Assembly (NCBI RefSeq): GCF_003589595.1
Contig: NW_020654972.1
Span: 10,548,048-10,612,047 of the forward strand
Reading direction: 5' to 3'
DNA: 64,000 nt
Source of the DNA: Hyposmocoma kahamanoa
Lineage: Eukaryota; Arthropoda; Insecta; Lepidoptera; Cosmopterigidae
Position 1 is the stretch's first letter. Each line of letters opens with the position of its first letter. Positions 22,001 through 33,159 of this stretch are shown here, one piece after another. Under the pieces are notes generated by a model. The model searched no databases. It saw only the letters and a program-made list of their open reading frames with translations, and was not told the DNA's origin. The position numbers were made by a program, and so were the translations under genes.

Positions 22001-23048
22001 AGGCTTGTGTTTATGGTTATTTGAACAGCAGTACCTTGAAATCAGAATTTTTCAGATTTTATTTCAGCAATTACATTTTGTTCTTATTTTAAATAAACCC
22101 AACTTATTCATCTACTATAGTTGGCATGCATGTATAGGGTATCCCACAGCTATGCCACACGGAGGGAAAGTACCTTCAATGCCATAGATAGCTAATTTCA
22201 CTGAATGAAGACTTAATTTTGATTTGAAAAGCAAGTCGATCTTCAATCAAAATTTTTAAATAATCGCCTGTCTGAACCGGGAATCGAATCCGCCAAATGT
22301 GAAAAAAAAAAACACCTGTAATTTTACTATACTTATCGAAAGACTCAATCATACGAATTGTTTTCTTCTAAATAATATTCCAGCTGCAGGAATAATACTC
22401 CACCATCTATACGCAACGAGACACGGAAACCCAAATCCAAAGCACGTACCGGCAACACCTACGCTTCAAAAATCTGTGTAGTGTGTTTTTATTCTTTTAC
22501 GTAGTCTATCTAGAATCGAATTTTGTTGTTACTAATCTATTCACATTATGTGTGTAATTATATTATACTAAATACATTACACAACATTAAAACCTCTTTG
22601 CGATCACAATTAGTAAATTTTGTTAGAATTAATAATTTGTGTAGGTGCCTACAGCTGTAATTATATTCACACTCGCTCATGCACTTACATATCAAATAGG
22701 TTACTTTAGATGCATTATTTACACTTTATTACGTGTATTATCAATGTACAACTTTACGCAAGTTGTTATATTTTTGCTTTCAAATAACTTAATCCCTCTC
22801 GTTGGCTCTGACTGAAAACCAGCGCCTTAGGAAACTTTGACATTTATACTGAATCATGACAATCATGTTATGTTTTTGCTTTTATTTATGTTTAATCTGT
22901 ATTTGTGTTATATTCTAAATAACATAGCATCTTAAATAAAAGGAAGACCTATATTTAATAAATGTAGGCCATACAAATATTTCTCCCGGCCCGGGAATCT
23001 TTGGCCGACGGGCATGGTAATCGCTCGTCCGCGATGGCAGTTATACAG
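22001..23048. other. no gene; inverted B-box scrap at 22262-22290
   Basis: CGGGAATCGAATCCGCC at 22277-22293 is the complement of a tRNA-type B box and is probably a SINE remnant. The rest is AT-rich. Confidence 0.35.
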
Positions 23049-23166
23049 TATAATTGATACAAATTGATCCGGCTCGACCCGAAACAGGCGATAATATCGA
23101 TGATTCGAGTCCAGACGGATGGAAGGATTTTTTAATTAAGTTTGTTCGATCTTTGTATCAATTATA
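23049..23166. repeat. fold-back with tRNA-like core
   Basis: TATAATTGATACAAATTGATC (20 of its bases at 23049-23068) pairs with GATCTTTGTATCAATTATA (23148-23166). The loop contains GATTCGAGTCC, a B-box-like segment followed by GGATGGAAGGATTTTT as in SINE family C. Confidence 0.5.
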
Positions 23167-23649
23167 AGTGTGGAAGTTCTTAACACTCACATCCATAATA
23201 CTAAGTATAGTGTGCCTACAGCTTAACATCCGCAAAGTTTTACATATTTGCGGGGTAAGTTACCTTTAGGAGCGACCGGGGAATCTGTAATATTTAAGGA
23301 TACGTCGTGTTTTCTGCGTGCTTATTTCGGAATTTGGAATTTAATTTTAGTCTTTGGTGTTTGTATGCAAAATTTTCAAATTAAATTACCTAAATTTTCT
23401 AAATTTTATGGTATTTTATAGTGTCACCAATTCACGTCTAGGTACTTTATAGAACCAACACTTCAGCTGAGTTGTTAACCCGTTCATGAACAGTAACGGT
23501 ATTTACTATAAAATTAAATATCAGAATTATGATCGTACGTGGTACTGCGTATTACTATAATGAAACTTGTTTAGAAAATATGTAAACATGTAGTTTTGCT
23601 AATAGATAACAGTAATTTGGAGGTTAAGTGTAGGGTACTGATTTTACTG
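23167..23649. other. no gene recognised
   Basis: AT-rich, nothing recognised. Confidence 0.4.
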
Positions 23650-23840
23650 TTTTTTTACGGTATGAACAAGTCGAAGGCCGAATGGTAAGTGATACGCCTG
23701 TCCATAACAGTTGCAGTGTAACTCAAAGGGCACTGCCACTGCGCCCGTCACCCTGAGACTTAAATTGACAAGTCCCATGTACCTGTAATTTTACCAGCAC
23801 ACCATTCAAAACCGGAACGCAGTAATGCTCACGTTATTGG
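23650..23840 (-). mobile_element. dispersed repeat family A, deleted copy
   Basis: Poly(T) start then GAACAAGTCGAAGGCCGAATGG to GGAACGCAGTAATGCTC. The segment normally reading GCTTTAAATCGCAAAGATC is missing. Confidence 0.65.
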
Positions 23841-24239
23841 TTCTCTCTTTCGCAATTCTTATCTATGGTAGAGCAACCACACAGACATACAGTGGGCCAA
23901 CAGTCTTCTAAGACTCTTGATAGGATTAATTGTTTGGTCTGTGGGATAGATATTGCATTATAACCTCTCATATTGGGTGTTTGAAGGAATATTTCATGTC
24001 TTGTAATAAAGAAGGATCATATCCAACGGGTTCAAGTCTTGAAATCTATGCAGTTTATGTTGAACTGTGAAAATACGTAGTCGTCTTTAAAGTTTGCTGG
24101 TTTGGTTTATAATATTAATTACGATACTTCTTTTATGAACAAGTCAAATGGGTTCAATGTTTTATTAATAACTGGTGGTATGGTGGACCATCGCATTTCT
24201 GTTGAACTTCAAACCCTTGTAACTTTTATTTATAACAAT

Positions 24240-24470
24240 GTGCCAGACACCCACGTCCATAGCCTGGTCTCCAACTAGAGAAATCCCTGTACTATTAGTA
24301 CGAGAGCAACGGAATTCACTTTGGGGCATTTCTCAGAACACCTAGCACAGAGACAATTATTTAGAAAAGGTCATTTCCAAATTGATCCTACCGGTAATCG
24401 AACTCAGGACCCCGCATCCAGCGCCCACAGGTCAAACCGTTGGAAAATGATGATGGAACCTGCAAATCGA
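24240..24470 (+). repeat. dispersed repeat E (copy 2) with tRNA-like box
   Basis: TCTCCAACTAGAGAAATCCC, TAGTACGAGAGCAACGG, CACTTTGGGGCATTTCTCAG then GGTAATCGAACTCAGGACC, where the last block resembles an inverted B box. Compare 13440-13600. Confidence 0.45.
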
Positions 24471-24956
24471 AAAAGGTTCACATCCTTTGGAGCACTTGTC
24501 CCCAACACACATTGGAACCATAGCCTAAACATGCGTAAACCGGTGTACGGCAGAGAAAAGCACGGAAGAGGATCTTTTGCCTTATATCACACACAATGAG
24601 GAAACCTCCTGCGTACCGCAGAGTCAGCTGGAATGCAGCGGTGTGTGTCGGATTTGAACCCGTTCCACTAGCGACTACGCAGTCGAAAAGATCTATTCCG
24701 GCACACACTGGTGGATTTCTTTCTTTTATTTTAAATTAAATTCGACTTTTAATCATCTCGCCATAAATATAATTGAAAAATCCTGGCTTCAGAAATAACA
24801 CATGATGATACAGAAGGTTTGCTAGAAGTTATCTTATAAATATTTATTAACAGAACTTATATATTTTACAAAGAAAGTCTACACAAACAACATGTCTAGA
24901 ATACAAATACACTTTTAGTATTCTAAGATTGACGCTTAGCATTTTAAAGCCACGCA

Positions 24957-25025
24957 TCTCTTTTGTTCCTTCCTCGAACCTGCAAGATGTGGAATGTTCT
25001 TCCTCCTGAAGTAAAATTTTCATTG
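24957..25025 (+). pseudogene. LINE C-terminal scrap
   Basis: Plus-strand frame reads SLLFLPRTCKMWNVLPPEV. An R-T-x-x-x-W-N-x-L-P motif near the end of the polyprotein is usual in CR1/Jockey-type LINEs. Only about 20 codons remain. Confidence 0.5.
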
Positions 25026-25436
25026 CTTCGTTTACATTTGTTTAACTTGTATTTAGTTATAATGAAATAAATTCATCTTCATGAGTTTTACTTCTAGAAT
25101 ATTATTACGAACTTCTGTGTCACCTGCAACCGACGGTCTCTAGTCGTGACCTTCACCGGGTTCACCCAGTAAGGGATCGTTAAGGAAATAAAACCAATTA
25201 CAAGTCTTGGTTTCCACTCGAAAGTCTATATTTTTCGCCGATCACGGTTAAGATTAACAATGTCTCATTATTCTGTGCGTTTTTCTCCTGTGTCCTAAAA
25301 AGATATACCGTTAAGGTATCGTAAGAGTGTCCTAAACAAAAACAGTCTTTTTTTACACATACATTCGTATTAGAGTGGGCTGGCCTGTATCCCGCGAACG
25401 AGCATATATAGGCGAGCCCCTTCAGGCCCCGCTCAG

Positions 25437-25505
25437 GCCTTCGGTTCACCCATTCATCCGGTGGCGCAGTCAAGACTATTAATGACTAACCGCAAAGTGT
25501 CAGTC
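25437..25505 (+). repeat. short shared repeat (copy 1)
   Basis: GGTTCACCCATTCATCCGG, GGCGCAGTCAAGAC then CTATTAATGACTAACCGC and AGTGTC recur with little change at 55671-55735. Identity of the source is unknown. Confidence 0.6.
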
Positions 25506-26170
25506 TCAAAAAAAAGCCCCGCTTTCTTTTCCATGCGCCGTGCCATACCGACAGTCTTCATTCAGATATTCGACATTTATTTTGGTTCAATAAGTTTGTA
25601 CATTTAACTTTAAAACACAAGGTTTCCTTATAACTGTGTTCCTTCATTCGACAAATCATTAAATATGTCCTCTGTAAGCAAGGTACAAGACACATCGATG
25701 GTTTTCTAAAATAATGGCCTATCTCAAAAGCCTTTTATACATCGACAAGATCTGGTTCATAAAAAAAAAACTGAGAAACGGCTGCTGCCCAAATTTAATG
25801 AATCGTGGACCATCCCAATATGTTCATGTGATTATTCCAACCAAGGAAAACCTTGGAACTCTATCACAATAAAATTTATCACTTTTTGAACTCTCAGTAA
25901 TAAATATAACAAAAAAAAAGAAACAATTTTGGGTTGGGTCGCTTGAAAAGCAGCGGCATATTAGCACTCCCACTGGAGTAGACAGAGACTATGGACCTCC
26001 TGCTACGCTCCTGACAAACTTTAACCTTCTCCACTCCCATCAATCTCTTCATATATGCCCGTATTCTCTAGGTACTTTTAAATCGGATTTTTTTAAGGAC
26101 ATCTCTAATCTGATTAAGATATGTACGCTTAGGTCTACCTCTACCCACGCTTCCATCTACATATCTATCC

Positions 26171-26410
26171 ACCTATTCCTGCCGCCAAGCAGTAACGTCA
26201 GCATTACTGTGTTCCGGTTTTGAAGGGTAAGGGTGCTGGTGAAATTACAGGCACATAGGACTTGTCAACTTATGTCTCAGGGTGACGGGCGCAGTGACAG
26301 TGCCCCTCAGATCTTTACGATTTAAAGCTCTGACTGGCACTGCAACTGTTATGGACAGGCGTGTAGCTTACCATCAGGCGCACGACTTATTCATCTCATC
26401 ACTTGATATT
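26171..26410 (+). mobile_element. dispersed repeat family A, well preserved
   Basis: CCTGCCGCCAAGCAGTAACG to TCATCACTTGATATT with nearly every block intact; it is followed immediately by SINE family D, so the poly(A) has been lost or the SINE landed in it. Confidence 0.75.
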
Positions 26411-26412
26411 AC

Positions 26413-26600
26413 TGCTGTGCACAGGCCTCCTATCACAATGAGATGGCTCGGGCTGTAGTTCCCACGCGGGCCTAATCCGGATTGGAAACTTCACACACAC
26501 ATAATTAAATTGCTTTACAGAAGTGTGCAACTTTCCTCACGTTGTTTTTCTTCACCGAAAAGCTCAAATTTCGCATATAGGTAAATTCCAATAGGCTACC
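26413..26600 (-). mobile_element. tRNA-derived SINE, family D
   Basis: GCTGTGCACAGGCCTCCTATC, GAAACTTCACACACAC, TTTCCTCACGTTG and TTCTTCACCGAAAAGC are the standard lepidopteran blocks. The tRNA-like head is missing here. Confidence 0.6.
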
Positions 26601-26702
26601 ATGATTTCATACTACTTAGATATGCGTAAGTTTATGCACTGTTAATAAATATTTAATGTTTTTAGGAAGACACATACAGAGAGATAAATATAAAAAAAAA
26701 AA

Positions 26703-27308
26703 NNNNNNNNNNNNNNNNNNNNNNNNNNNNNNNNNNNNNNNNNNNNNNNNNNNNNNNNNNNNNNNNNNNNNNNNNNNNNNNNNNNNNNNNNNNNNNNNNN
26801 NNNNNNNNNNNNNNNNNNNNNNNNNNNNNNNNNNNNNNNNNNNNNNNNNNNNNNNNNNNNNNNNNNNNNNNNNNNNNNNNNNNNNNNNNNNNNNNNNNNN
26901 NNNNNNNNNNNNNNNNNNNNNNNNNNNNNNNNNNNNNNNNNNNNNNNNNNNNNNNNNNNNNNNNNNNNNNNNNNNNNNNNNNNNNNNNNNNNNNNNNNNN
27001 NNNNNNNNNNNNNNNNNNNNNNNNNNNNNNNNNNNNNNNNNNNNNNNNNNNNNNNNNNNNNNNNNNNNNNNNNNNNNNNNNNNNNNNNNNNNNNNNNNNN
27101 NNNNNNNNNNNNNNNNNNNNNNNNNNNNNNNNNNNNNNNNNNNNNNNNNNNNNNNNNNNNNNNNNNNNNNNNNNNNNNNNNNNNNNNNNNNNNNNNNNNN
27201 NNNNNNNNNNNNNNNNNNNNNNNNNNNNNNNNNNNNNNNNNNNNNNNNNNNNNNNNNNNNNNNNNNNNNNNNNNNNNNNNNNNNNNNNNNNNNNNNNNNN
27301 NNNNNNNN
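26703..27308. other. assembly gap (606 N)
   Basis: A run of N preceded by an A-rich stretch. Reading frames drawn across it are artefacts. Confidence 0.99.
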
Positions 27309-27439
27309 CGTTTCTGCCCAGAGGGACTGCGACGCGCGTACGCACTGACAGTTTACGCGGCACTAGCGCGAACGCCTGATCAGACGAAGCAATACCCTTC
27401 CCTCGCCCCGCTATCCCCGCGTACCCATTGAAATCTCAA

Positions 27440-27600
27440 ATGTTTTACATTTCCGATTGCTATTTAGGAAATGTATAGATTTCCTAGGAAATGTGTCTAA
27501 TATAATTTATTTTACACATTTCCGTGCGATTTTAGGAATTACATACATTTCCTAGGAATTGTATACAATGACGGATTACATACATTTCCGGTAACATATA
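27440..27600. repeat. cluster of palindromic TTCCTAGGAA motifs
   Basis: ACATTTCC and GGAAATGT-type blocks recur, including AGATTTCCTAGGAAATG (27478 on) and CATTTCCTAGGAATTG (27549 on). The centre TTCCTAGGAA is palindromic. Confidence 0.6.
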
Positions 27601-27732
27601 TAAACCTAGCCTAAAAAAAATATTAAATTTTTATTCTGATTGTTCTGAAATTGATATTCTGATATTTTTTGTGAAATTACTCCACAAGTTTGTTATATAT
27701 TTTTTTATATGACATTATATTAGTGATTATAT

Positions 27733-27924
27733 ATAGTGACGGGACGAACAAGTTGTGCGCCTGTTGGTAAGCTACACGCCTGTACATAACAGTTGCAGTG
27801 CTACTCAGAGCTTTAAATCGCAAAGATCCGAGGGACACTGCCACTGCGCCCTGAGGCATAAGTAATTTAAGCCTGTAATTTCACCAGCACCCTTACCCTT
27901 CACAACCGGAACACAGTAATGCTG
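27733..27924 (-). mobile_element. dispersed repeat family A
   Basis: ATAGTGACGGGACGAACAAG to CCGGAACACAGTAATGCTG, with a deletion removing CGTCACC before CTGAGGCATAAG. Confidence 0.7.
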
Positions 27925-27949
27925 TAATATAACACTTAGAAAAAACTCC

Positions 27950-28256
27950 TTCGATTCACAAAAAAATAATTGAATATCATTTCAATACAAAATTAATTAC
28001 AATTAATAGCGACGTATCTAGTCAGGGTTGGTAGCTGTAAAGTTACCTAACTGGGTGACGAAATATTTTCATATATTTTTCTTAGATGGCGTTACGGCTA
28101 AAAAAGTCGTTGAAAGCCAAATACAAAGATCCGACCACAAGCACATAGAATAATTCGTGAGGTTCGTTCCGTGGCTTAGTTGACATAGAGTCTGACACGG
28201 TTTGCTAGGAGACGTCGGTTCGAATTCGGCCGGATACAAGGAATTTTTCTTAATGT
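27950..28256 (+). mobile_element. tRNA-derived SINE, family C
   Basis: Tail-like TAATTGAATATCATTTCAATAC at 27967-27988 precedes a complete unit: GCGACGTATCTAGTCAGG, CTGGGTGACGAAATA, GGCGTTACGGCTAAAAAAG, A-box-like TGGCTTAGTTGACATAGAG and B-box GGTTCGAATTCGGCC. Confidence 0.7.
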
Positions 28257-28299
28257 TCGATCTCGTACGTGGGGACGCTTCTTCCGTGAGAACCGTGGT

Positions 28300-28455
28300 A
28301 AGAATTTTTCTATGTTTTTGTTGCAGCATCTTGGTTTTTGGGTTGTTAACGACTTTTTTCGTAGCGCCATCTATGAGAAATCTATGAAAGCTTTCCGTCA
28401 CTCAGACAGGTACCTTTACAGCTACCAGCAGCTGACTAGAGATGTCGCTTTAAAA
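28300..28455 (-). mobile_element. inverted partial copy of SINE family C
   Basis: CGACTTTTTTCGTAGCGCCAT, ATGAGAAATCTATGAAAG, ACCTTTACAGCTACCAGC and AGAGATGTCGC are the complement of the head of the copy at 28011-28160. Together they form an inverted pair around the tRNA-like part. Confidence 0.7.
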
Positions 28456-28806
28456 TTGAAATATTGAGTTTATTATCACGATATTTTACTACTATGATAT
28501 TCAATTATTATATTTTCATTGTCTTTTTCGAAACGAAGTATAAATAACAAACAGTATACATATTATAAGGTAAAATGAACAAAGTCACGTAACGATAACT
28601 GAACATGAATCACTTTGTAAATTCCATCTCATTAGCATGTATTTTGGGTTCAATTTTGGAAGTACTAAAATGCCTATAACATTTCCTTTTTACGATTACG
28701 ACCCGTGAATAACAGTAACTAGAGACTCTGTGCGTATATTTGAACTAGACATTATATTACTTGCTATCTTTTGTTGTTACGAAAACACACGCATTTATCG
28801 TGATCG
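28456..28806. other. no gene recognised
   Basis: AT-rich; nothing recognised. Confidence 0.4.
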
Positions 28807-29007
28807 TTTTTTTTTATAATATCAAGTGACGGGACGAACGAAGTCGTGCGCCTGAAGGTAAGCGACACGCCGGTCCATAACAGTTGCTGTGCCACTCAGA
28901 GCTTTAAATCGCAGATCTGAGGGGCACTGCCACTGCGCCTGTCACCCAGATACATAAGTTGACAAGTGTGCCTGTAATTTCACCAGCACCCTTACCCTTC
29001 AAAACCT
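28807..29007 (-). mobile_element. dispersed repeat family A
   Basis: Poly(T) then ATAATATCAAGTGACGGGAC through TTACCCTTCAAAACC; the GGAACGCAGTAATG upstream part is missing. Confidence 0.75.
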
Positions 29008-29793
29008 CAATAAGGAGTTAAGGCAATGAAATGATTACATTGTAACATTTATTATCAAATTATAAGACAGTTTCTTTAAATCCGTTAACGTCCACTACAG
29101 TTATGTCTGAACCAGAACCTAGAACTGAAAATCCATTAAGTATACAAGTATAAAAAATTAGGCAATGCAGTTTAACATACCAACTTTCATCAGTCATCAG
29201 TGAAATAACCATGAAAATGGACGATATTTTTTTTTAAATGCAAACTTACGTACCGTATGTAGCATACAAGGGTAAAGATAGTGGTCCTTATTTGAAGTTG
29301 CTTAGCAACCGTATTTAAAGAGGGATAATGTTCATAGTTGCTGCAGTTTTCCCCTAAAAGGGTACGGATAGTTGTTGAATATAGCACGTTGAACTAATTA
29401 AATTCCACCGAAGTTCTGTTTTGGTATTTACCTTTAACCAACTAATATCAGTTTATAAGTTTCTTGAGGTGTATAAGCCTCGTTTGATTTAACTGTCTCT
29501 GAGGCTCTATTATGTAACTATCGTCAAATAAGTAAGTAATTTTCGTCTAAGTTATTAAACGCATGATGCGAATGAAGCTTCATACTTGAGATTGTGTTGT
29601 AATTAGGTCGAGTATTACTTATTTGATGGTAATTGGATCGACTGTACTTCTGATGGTTGTATGACTGATGCTTTAGTAAGTTTAGGCTCGTCGCCTAACG
29701 TCTAACTAATAAGATATTTCAAAACAGCCTGTATAGCCTTGTATGATGAAATAAACTCAGTCTTTTAAGGCGTTTTATAACGACTCGACTGCC
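29008..29793. other. no gene recognised
   Basis: AT-rich; nothing recognised. Confidence 0.4.
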
Positions 29794-30228
29794 TTTTTAA
29801 CCAGCTTCAAAAAAAGGAGGAGGTTTTCAATTCGACTGTTAGTTTTTTTTTGTATGTATGTCACGCGAGATTTGTGCGCCAATTTTGATGATTCTTTTTT
29901 TGTTGGAAAGAGGGTACCTCCATAGTGGTCCCATTTCATTCTGAAGAAAATCATCCACCTCTAAGGATGGCTGTTCACGCATGAAGACTTGTTTTTATAA
30001 AAAGCGCCTAAATTTATTATAAGGTGCAATTATTTTAAAGGTTGATTTTGCTATTCTCCAATTCAAGGCGTTTTTCTCTCAATATATTATGTACTTTAAG
30101 CAGTGAGAACCGATTTTTATTATCTCCTTTGTTAAGTCACGTACATGATCGTAGACCGAAGCCGGGATGAATCCGGGTTTGCGCACTTTCCGATGACCGA
30201 TTTCAATAAAACTTGGCAAATAGAAGAA
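29794..30228 (+). mobile_element. family B copy, 3' end replaced
   Basis: TTAACCAGCTTCAAAAAAAGG through AAAACTTGGCAAATAGAAG. The last about 60 bases of the family are missing and an inverted SINE family C copy begins about 20 bases later. Confidence 0.7.
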
Positions 30229-30247
30229 GACCCCCAGACGCTATGCT

Positions 30248-30430
30248 AAGTAAGCCACGAAACGAACCCGCGAACCTCACGATATTTTCTGTGTTTGTTG
30301 TCGGATCTTTGTATCTGGTTTTTAACTACTTTTTAGCGGTAGCGCCATCTATGAGAAATCTAGGAAGTATTTCGTGACCCATTTAGGCCCGTTTGTAGCT
30401 ACCAGTCCTGGCTAGAGATGTCGCTATTCA
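30248..30430 (-). mobile_element. tRNA-derived SINE, family C, partial
   Basis: AAGTAAGCCACGAAACGAACC is the complement of the A-box side, then GTAGCGCCATCTATGAG, AGCTACCAGTCC and AGAGATGTCGC. Confidence 0.65.
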
Positions 30431-30901
30431 CTGTAATTCGTCTGTAACTTTTTATCCTGTGATTTTTTTTAAATTAAAAAAAATGTCGAATTATCGGTTT
30501 TAACAGTTCTCTCTAAAACGTTAAAAGAACAAACAATTTTACAATTATTTTTGAAAAAAAAATAAAAACAGCGTGATTAAAGTTATAATTAATTTGGGGT
30601 TACTTTGAAACCCCCCCTTTTATAGTATAAATATTGAAACTAACCTAAATCAAAAAAAAAACATTAGTCAACAAGGAAAAAGCTGTTTTTATATCTTGGG
30701 GCACATTTGACCGAATAAAACTACCAATTAGGAGAGAACCTTCGTTTTAATTAGAGATTGTTGTTATTTATAATACAAAGCTCCATAAGACATATTATAA
30801 AGCTGTGATGCTCTTCTGATGGTTAGCTTACCGTCCACGATTTGACTCAATGCTTCTTCTAACCTGGCTTCTGAGTAATTTTGGTACTCGCGGTAACCTA
30901 G

Positions 30902-31340
30902 TTTTTAAATGACTCCAAAAATGGAGGAGGTTCTCAATTCGACTGTATGTTTTTTTTGTATGTATGTTACGCGATAACTCCGGTATTTGTGAACCGATTT
31001 TCATGATTCTTTTTTCGGTGGAAAGGGGATACTTCCCTAGTGGTCCCATTTCGTTCTGAAGAAAATCATCCACCTCTAAGGGTGCATGACGATTCATTTT
31101 CATAAATAGCACCTAAATTTTACTAAGGAGCAATTATTTTAATGGTTGATTTTGCTATTTCTCCAATTCAAGGCGTTTTTCTCTCCATATACTTTGAGTA
31201 GTGAGAACCGATTTTTATTATCTCCAGTGTCAAGTCTGTATAGCGGCGAATTTAAGGATATTTCAATAAAACTTAGCAAATAGACGTAATTCCACGTACT
31301 TTTGAGGTCGGTATTTTTAGTACTCTGTACTGAGATTATC
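30902..31340 (+). mobile_element. family B copy
   Basis: TTTTTAAATGACTCCAAAAATG then GGAGGAGGTTCTCAATTCG through ACTTTTGAGGTCGG and TAGTACTCTGTACTGAGATT. Degenerate left end, intact right end. Confidence 0.7.
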
Positions 31341-31834
31341 AGTTATATGTTTAATTTTATGTTCGTGGCATCGTTCTGAAAAACAAATAATATAAAATTT
31401 TTTTTTTATTTTTTTTTTTATTTTTTTTTAAGCAAATGTTCTTGCTGGCGGCTGGGGTGACTTTGACACTTGATCAATCTCACACCATGCACCCTATCAA
31501 TGACACCCCGGATAAAATAAACCGACGCCATAACGGAAGCTTCAAGGTTAGAACAATAAAAAAATGTTGTTATGAATTCACAAATGTACAATACTCTTTT
31601 GATTCTATCGAAAAAAATCATGATACTAACACACACTGAGCTGGACATGAAGTTTTGCAACACATTTTTTTAAAAACTTACCTTTTTGTACATAAAATAC
31701 AGGGAAATCACCCGCCAAACGCACCCGCAGAAATGAACTTGACTGTGTGAACTTTTTTTTCTAAAAGTAGCTGCGTTTTCTGCAATTTGTAGTTTTATGT
31801 GAAAAGGAAGTTTTGATCAAAGTAATCCCGAGAG
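31341..31834. other. no gene; T-rich tract 31398-31432
   Basis: A TTTTTATTTTT tract is followed by sequence without recognised features up to the BEL/Pao remnant. Confidence 0.4.
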
Positions 31835-31839
31835 TCAAA

Positions 31840-32545
31840 GTAAAGGGCCTTAAAAACACTCAATCCACCAACAGAACATTGGGACATCCTCATAATTCTC
31901 ATGGTTATAAGTGGGCTGGACCCAGCTGCAATGCGTGACTGAGAAAACGAACGCAACAATATCAAAAACATTCAAAATTTAAAGGAGTTTAATTATTTTT
32001 TAAAGAACCGTGCCGACTTACTTGAAACCATGGAAGAGGCACAATGTAAACCACGCAGATACAGTGATATCACACACGTTCGTCCAAAAGCATTCATGGC
32101 CAATCATACAGAAAATCAAGTTTCTCACAAGTGTCCTGTTTGCCACTATAATCATTCTATTTATCACTGTATTAAATTTAAATCTATACCAATTGAAACA
32201 CGCACCGAGAAAGCAAAACCTGTGTACTAATTGTTTACGTGCAGGATACAACGAAGGACGTTGTAAATTAAGTTCGTGTAGATTTTGTTCACAACGTCAC
32301 AAGAGCATGTTACACATTGGTGAAAAATCAAATCAAACGCCCAGCACGTCAACTTCTCTACCTAGCGACTGCGTAGTTTTGCCAACGGTGCAGGAGCAGA
32401 CTATATTACGAACACAACAAAATGGTCAGCCAATGAATCAGGATAGCGTCATGTTGTCCTCCACACATCACAGTCATATACTACTTTCTACCGCTATAGT
32501 CAATGTTAAAGATTATTCGCGTTCTGTTAGACAACGGAAGCACTT
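31840..32545 (+). pseudogene. BEL/Pao gag remnant with zinc knuckles
   Basis: Segments legible in different frames are EFNYFLKNRADLLETMEE (about 31986-32040), CPVCHYNHSIYHC (32134-32172), LCTNCLRAGYNEGRC (32223-32268) and CRFCSQRHKSMLH (32278-32316). They match the C-terminal nucleocapsid-like part of BEL/Pao gag with successive CxxC knuckles. Frame changes near 32225 and a stop near 31940 break it. Confidence 0.8.
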
Positions 32546-32961
32546 CTAGTTCTATCACAGAAAAAATGCAAACTTAATTAGGAATACCCAGCTATTCTAC
32601 GTCTTTATTTGTACAAGGGCTGAGCAAACAGTCCTCAACGATCACAAAAAGATGTGACGCCACTATATTTTTGCGTACAAACAGCGGTTATACGACAGAT
32701 GTCAATTATTTTATTGTGACACAAATCACCCAGTTGATACCTACTATTATAATAAATTGTGAGGCAATAGATATTCCACGTCACATCCTCCTTGCTGACC
32801 CATCTTTTTCAGTTCCATCTGAAGTTCACATGTTACTAGGAGCAGACCTCTTCTGGGAGGTACTGTCTAATAATCACATAATCTTAGGCAAAAACAAACC
32901 AACCCTAGTTGAGACAACACTATGGTGGCTTGTCTCAGGTTCCATACAATTGCCTAAGTGA
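32500..32961 (+). pseudogene. BEL/Pao aspartic protease remnant
   Basis: A legible LLDNGSTSSSIT at 32524-32559 is the retropepsin active-site strand with D-N-G-S in place of the usual D-S/T-G. Downstream, HILLADPSFSVPSEVHMLLGA then FWEVL and WWLVSGS (32795-32950) form the block that follows the protease in BEL/Pao. The frame shifts at about 32520 and has stops at about 32575. Confidence 0.75.
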
Positions 32962-33159
32962 CATGCAAGTCATTCCTATAATATAGTTCACTGCTGCCAT
33001 CTAATTAACAATATGGAACTCGAACAAAGACTTGACAAATTTTTCGAAGTAGAATCAGGTTCCACTACTCAACAAATCCACACTAAAGGTGAGAGCTAGT
33101 GCAAGCAAACATTTTCACAAACAACAACACGCCACACAGATGGTAAATTTGTTGTCACA

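Larger units (their letters stand above)
24471..26170. other. no gene; LINE scrap and a shared short repeat
   Basis: 24957-25020 contains a short frame FLPRTCKMWNVLPPEV, the end segment of CR1-type LINE polyproteins. 25437-25505 shares GGTTCACCCATTCATCCGG and GGCGCAGTCAAGAC with 55671-55735. The remainder holds SINE-like scraps (GGATTTGAACCC at 24651) and no gene. Confidence 0.45.

Noticed and set aside
26656..27363. Reading frames of about 230 codons on both strands
   Set aside because: They run through the 606-base N gap; only about 15 to 20 codons at each end are real sequence.
32010..32549. Intact 179-residue zinc-knuckle protein
   Set aside because: Its first about 60 residues are out of frame relative to the gag similarity; it is part of a broken BEL/Pao gag.
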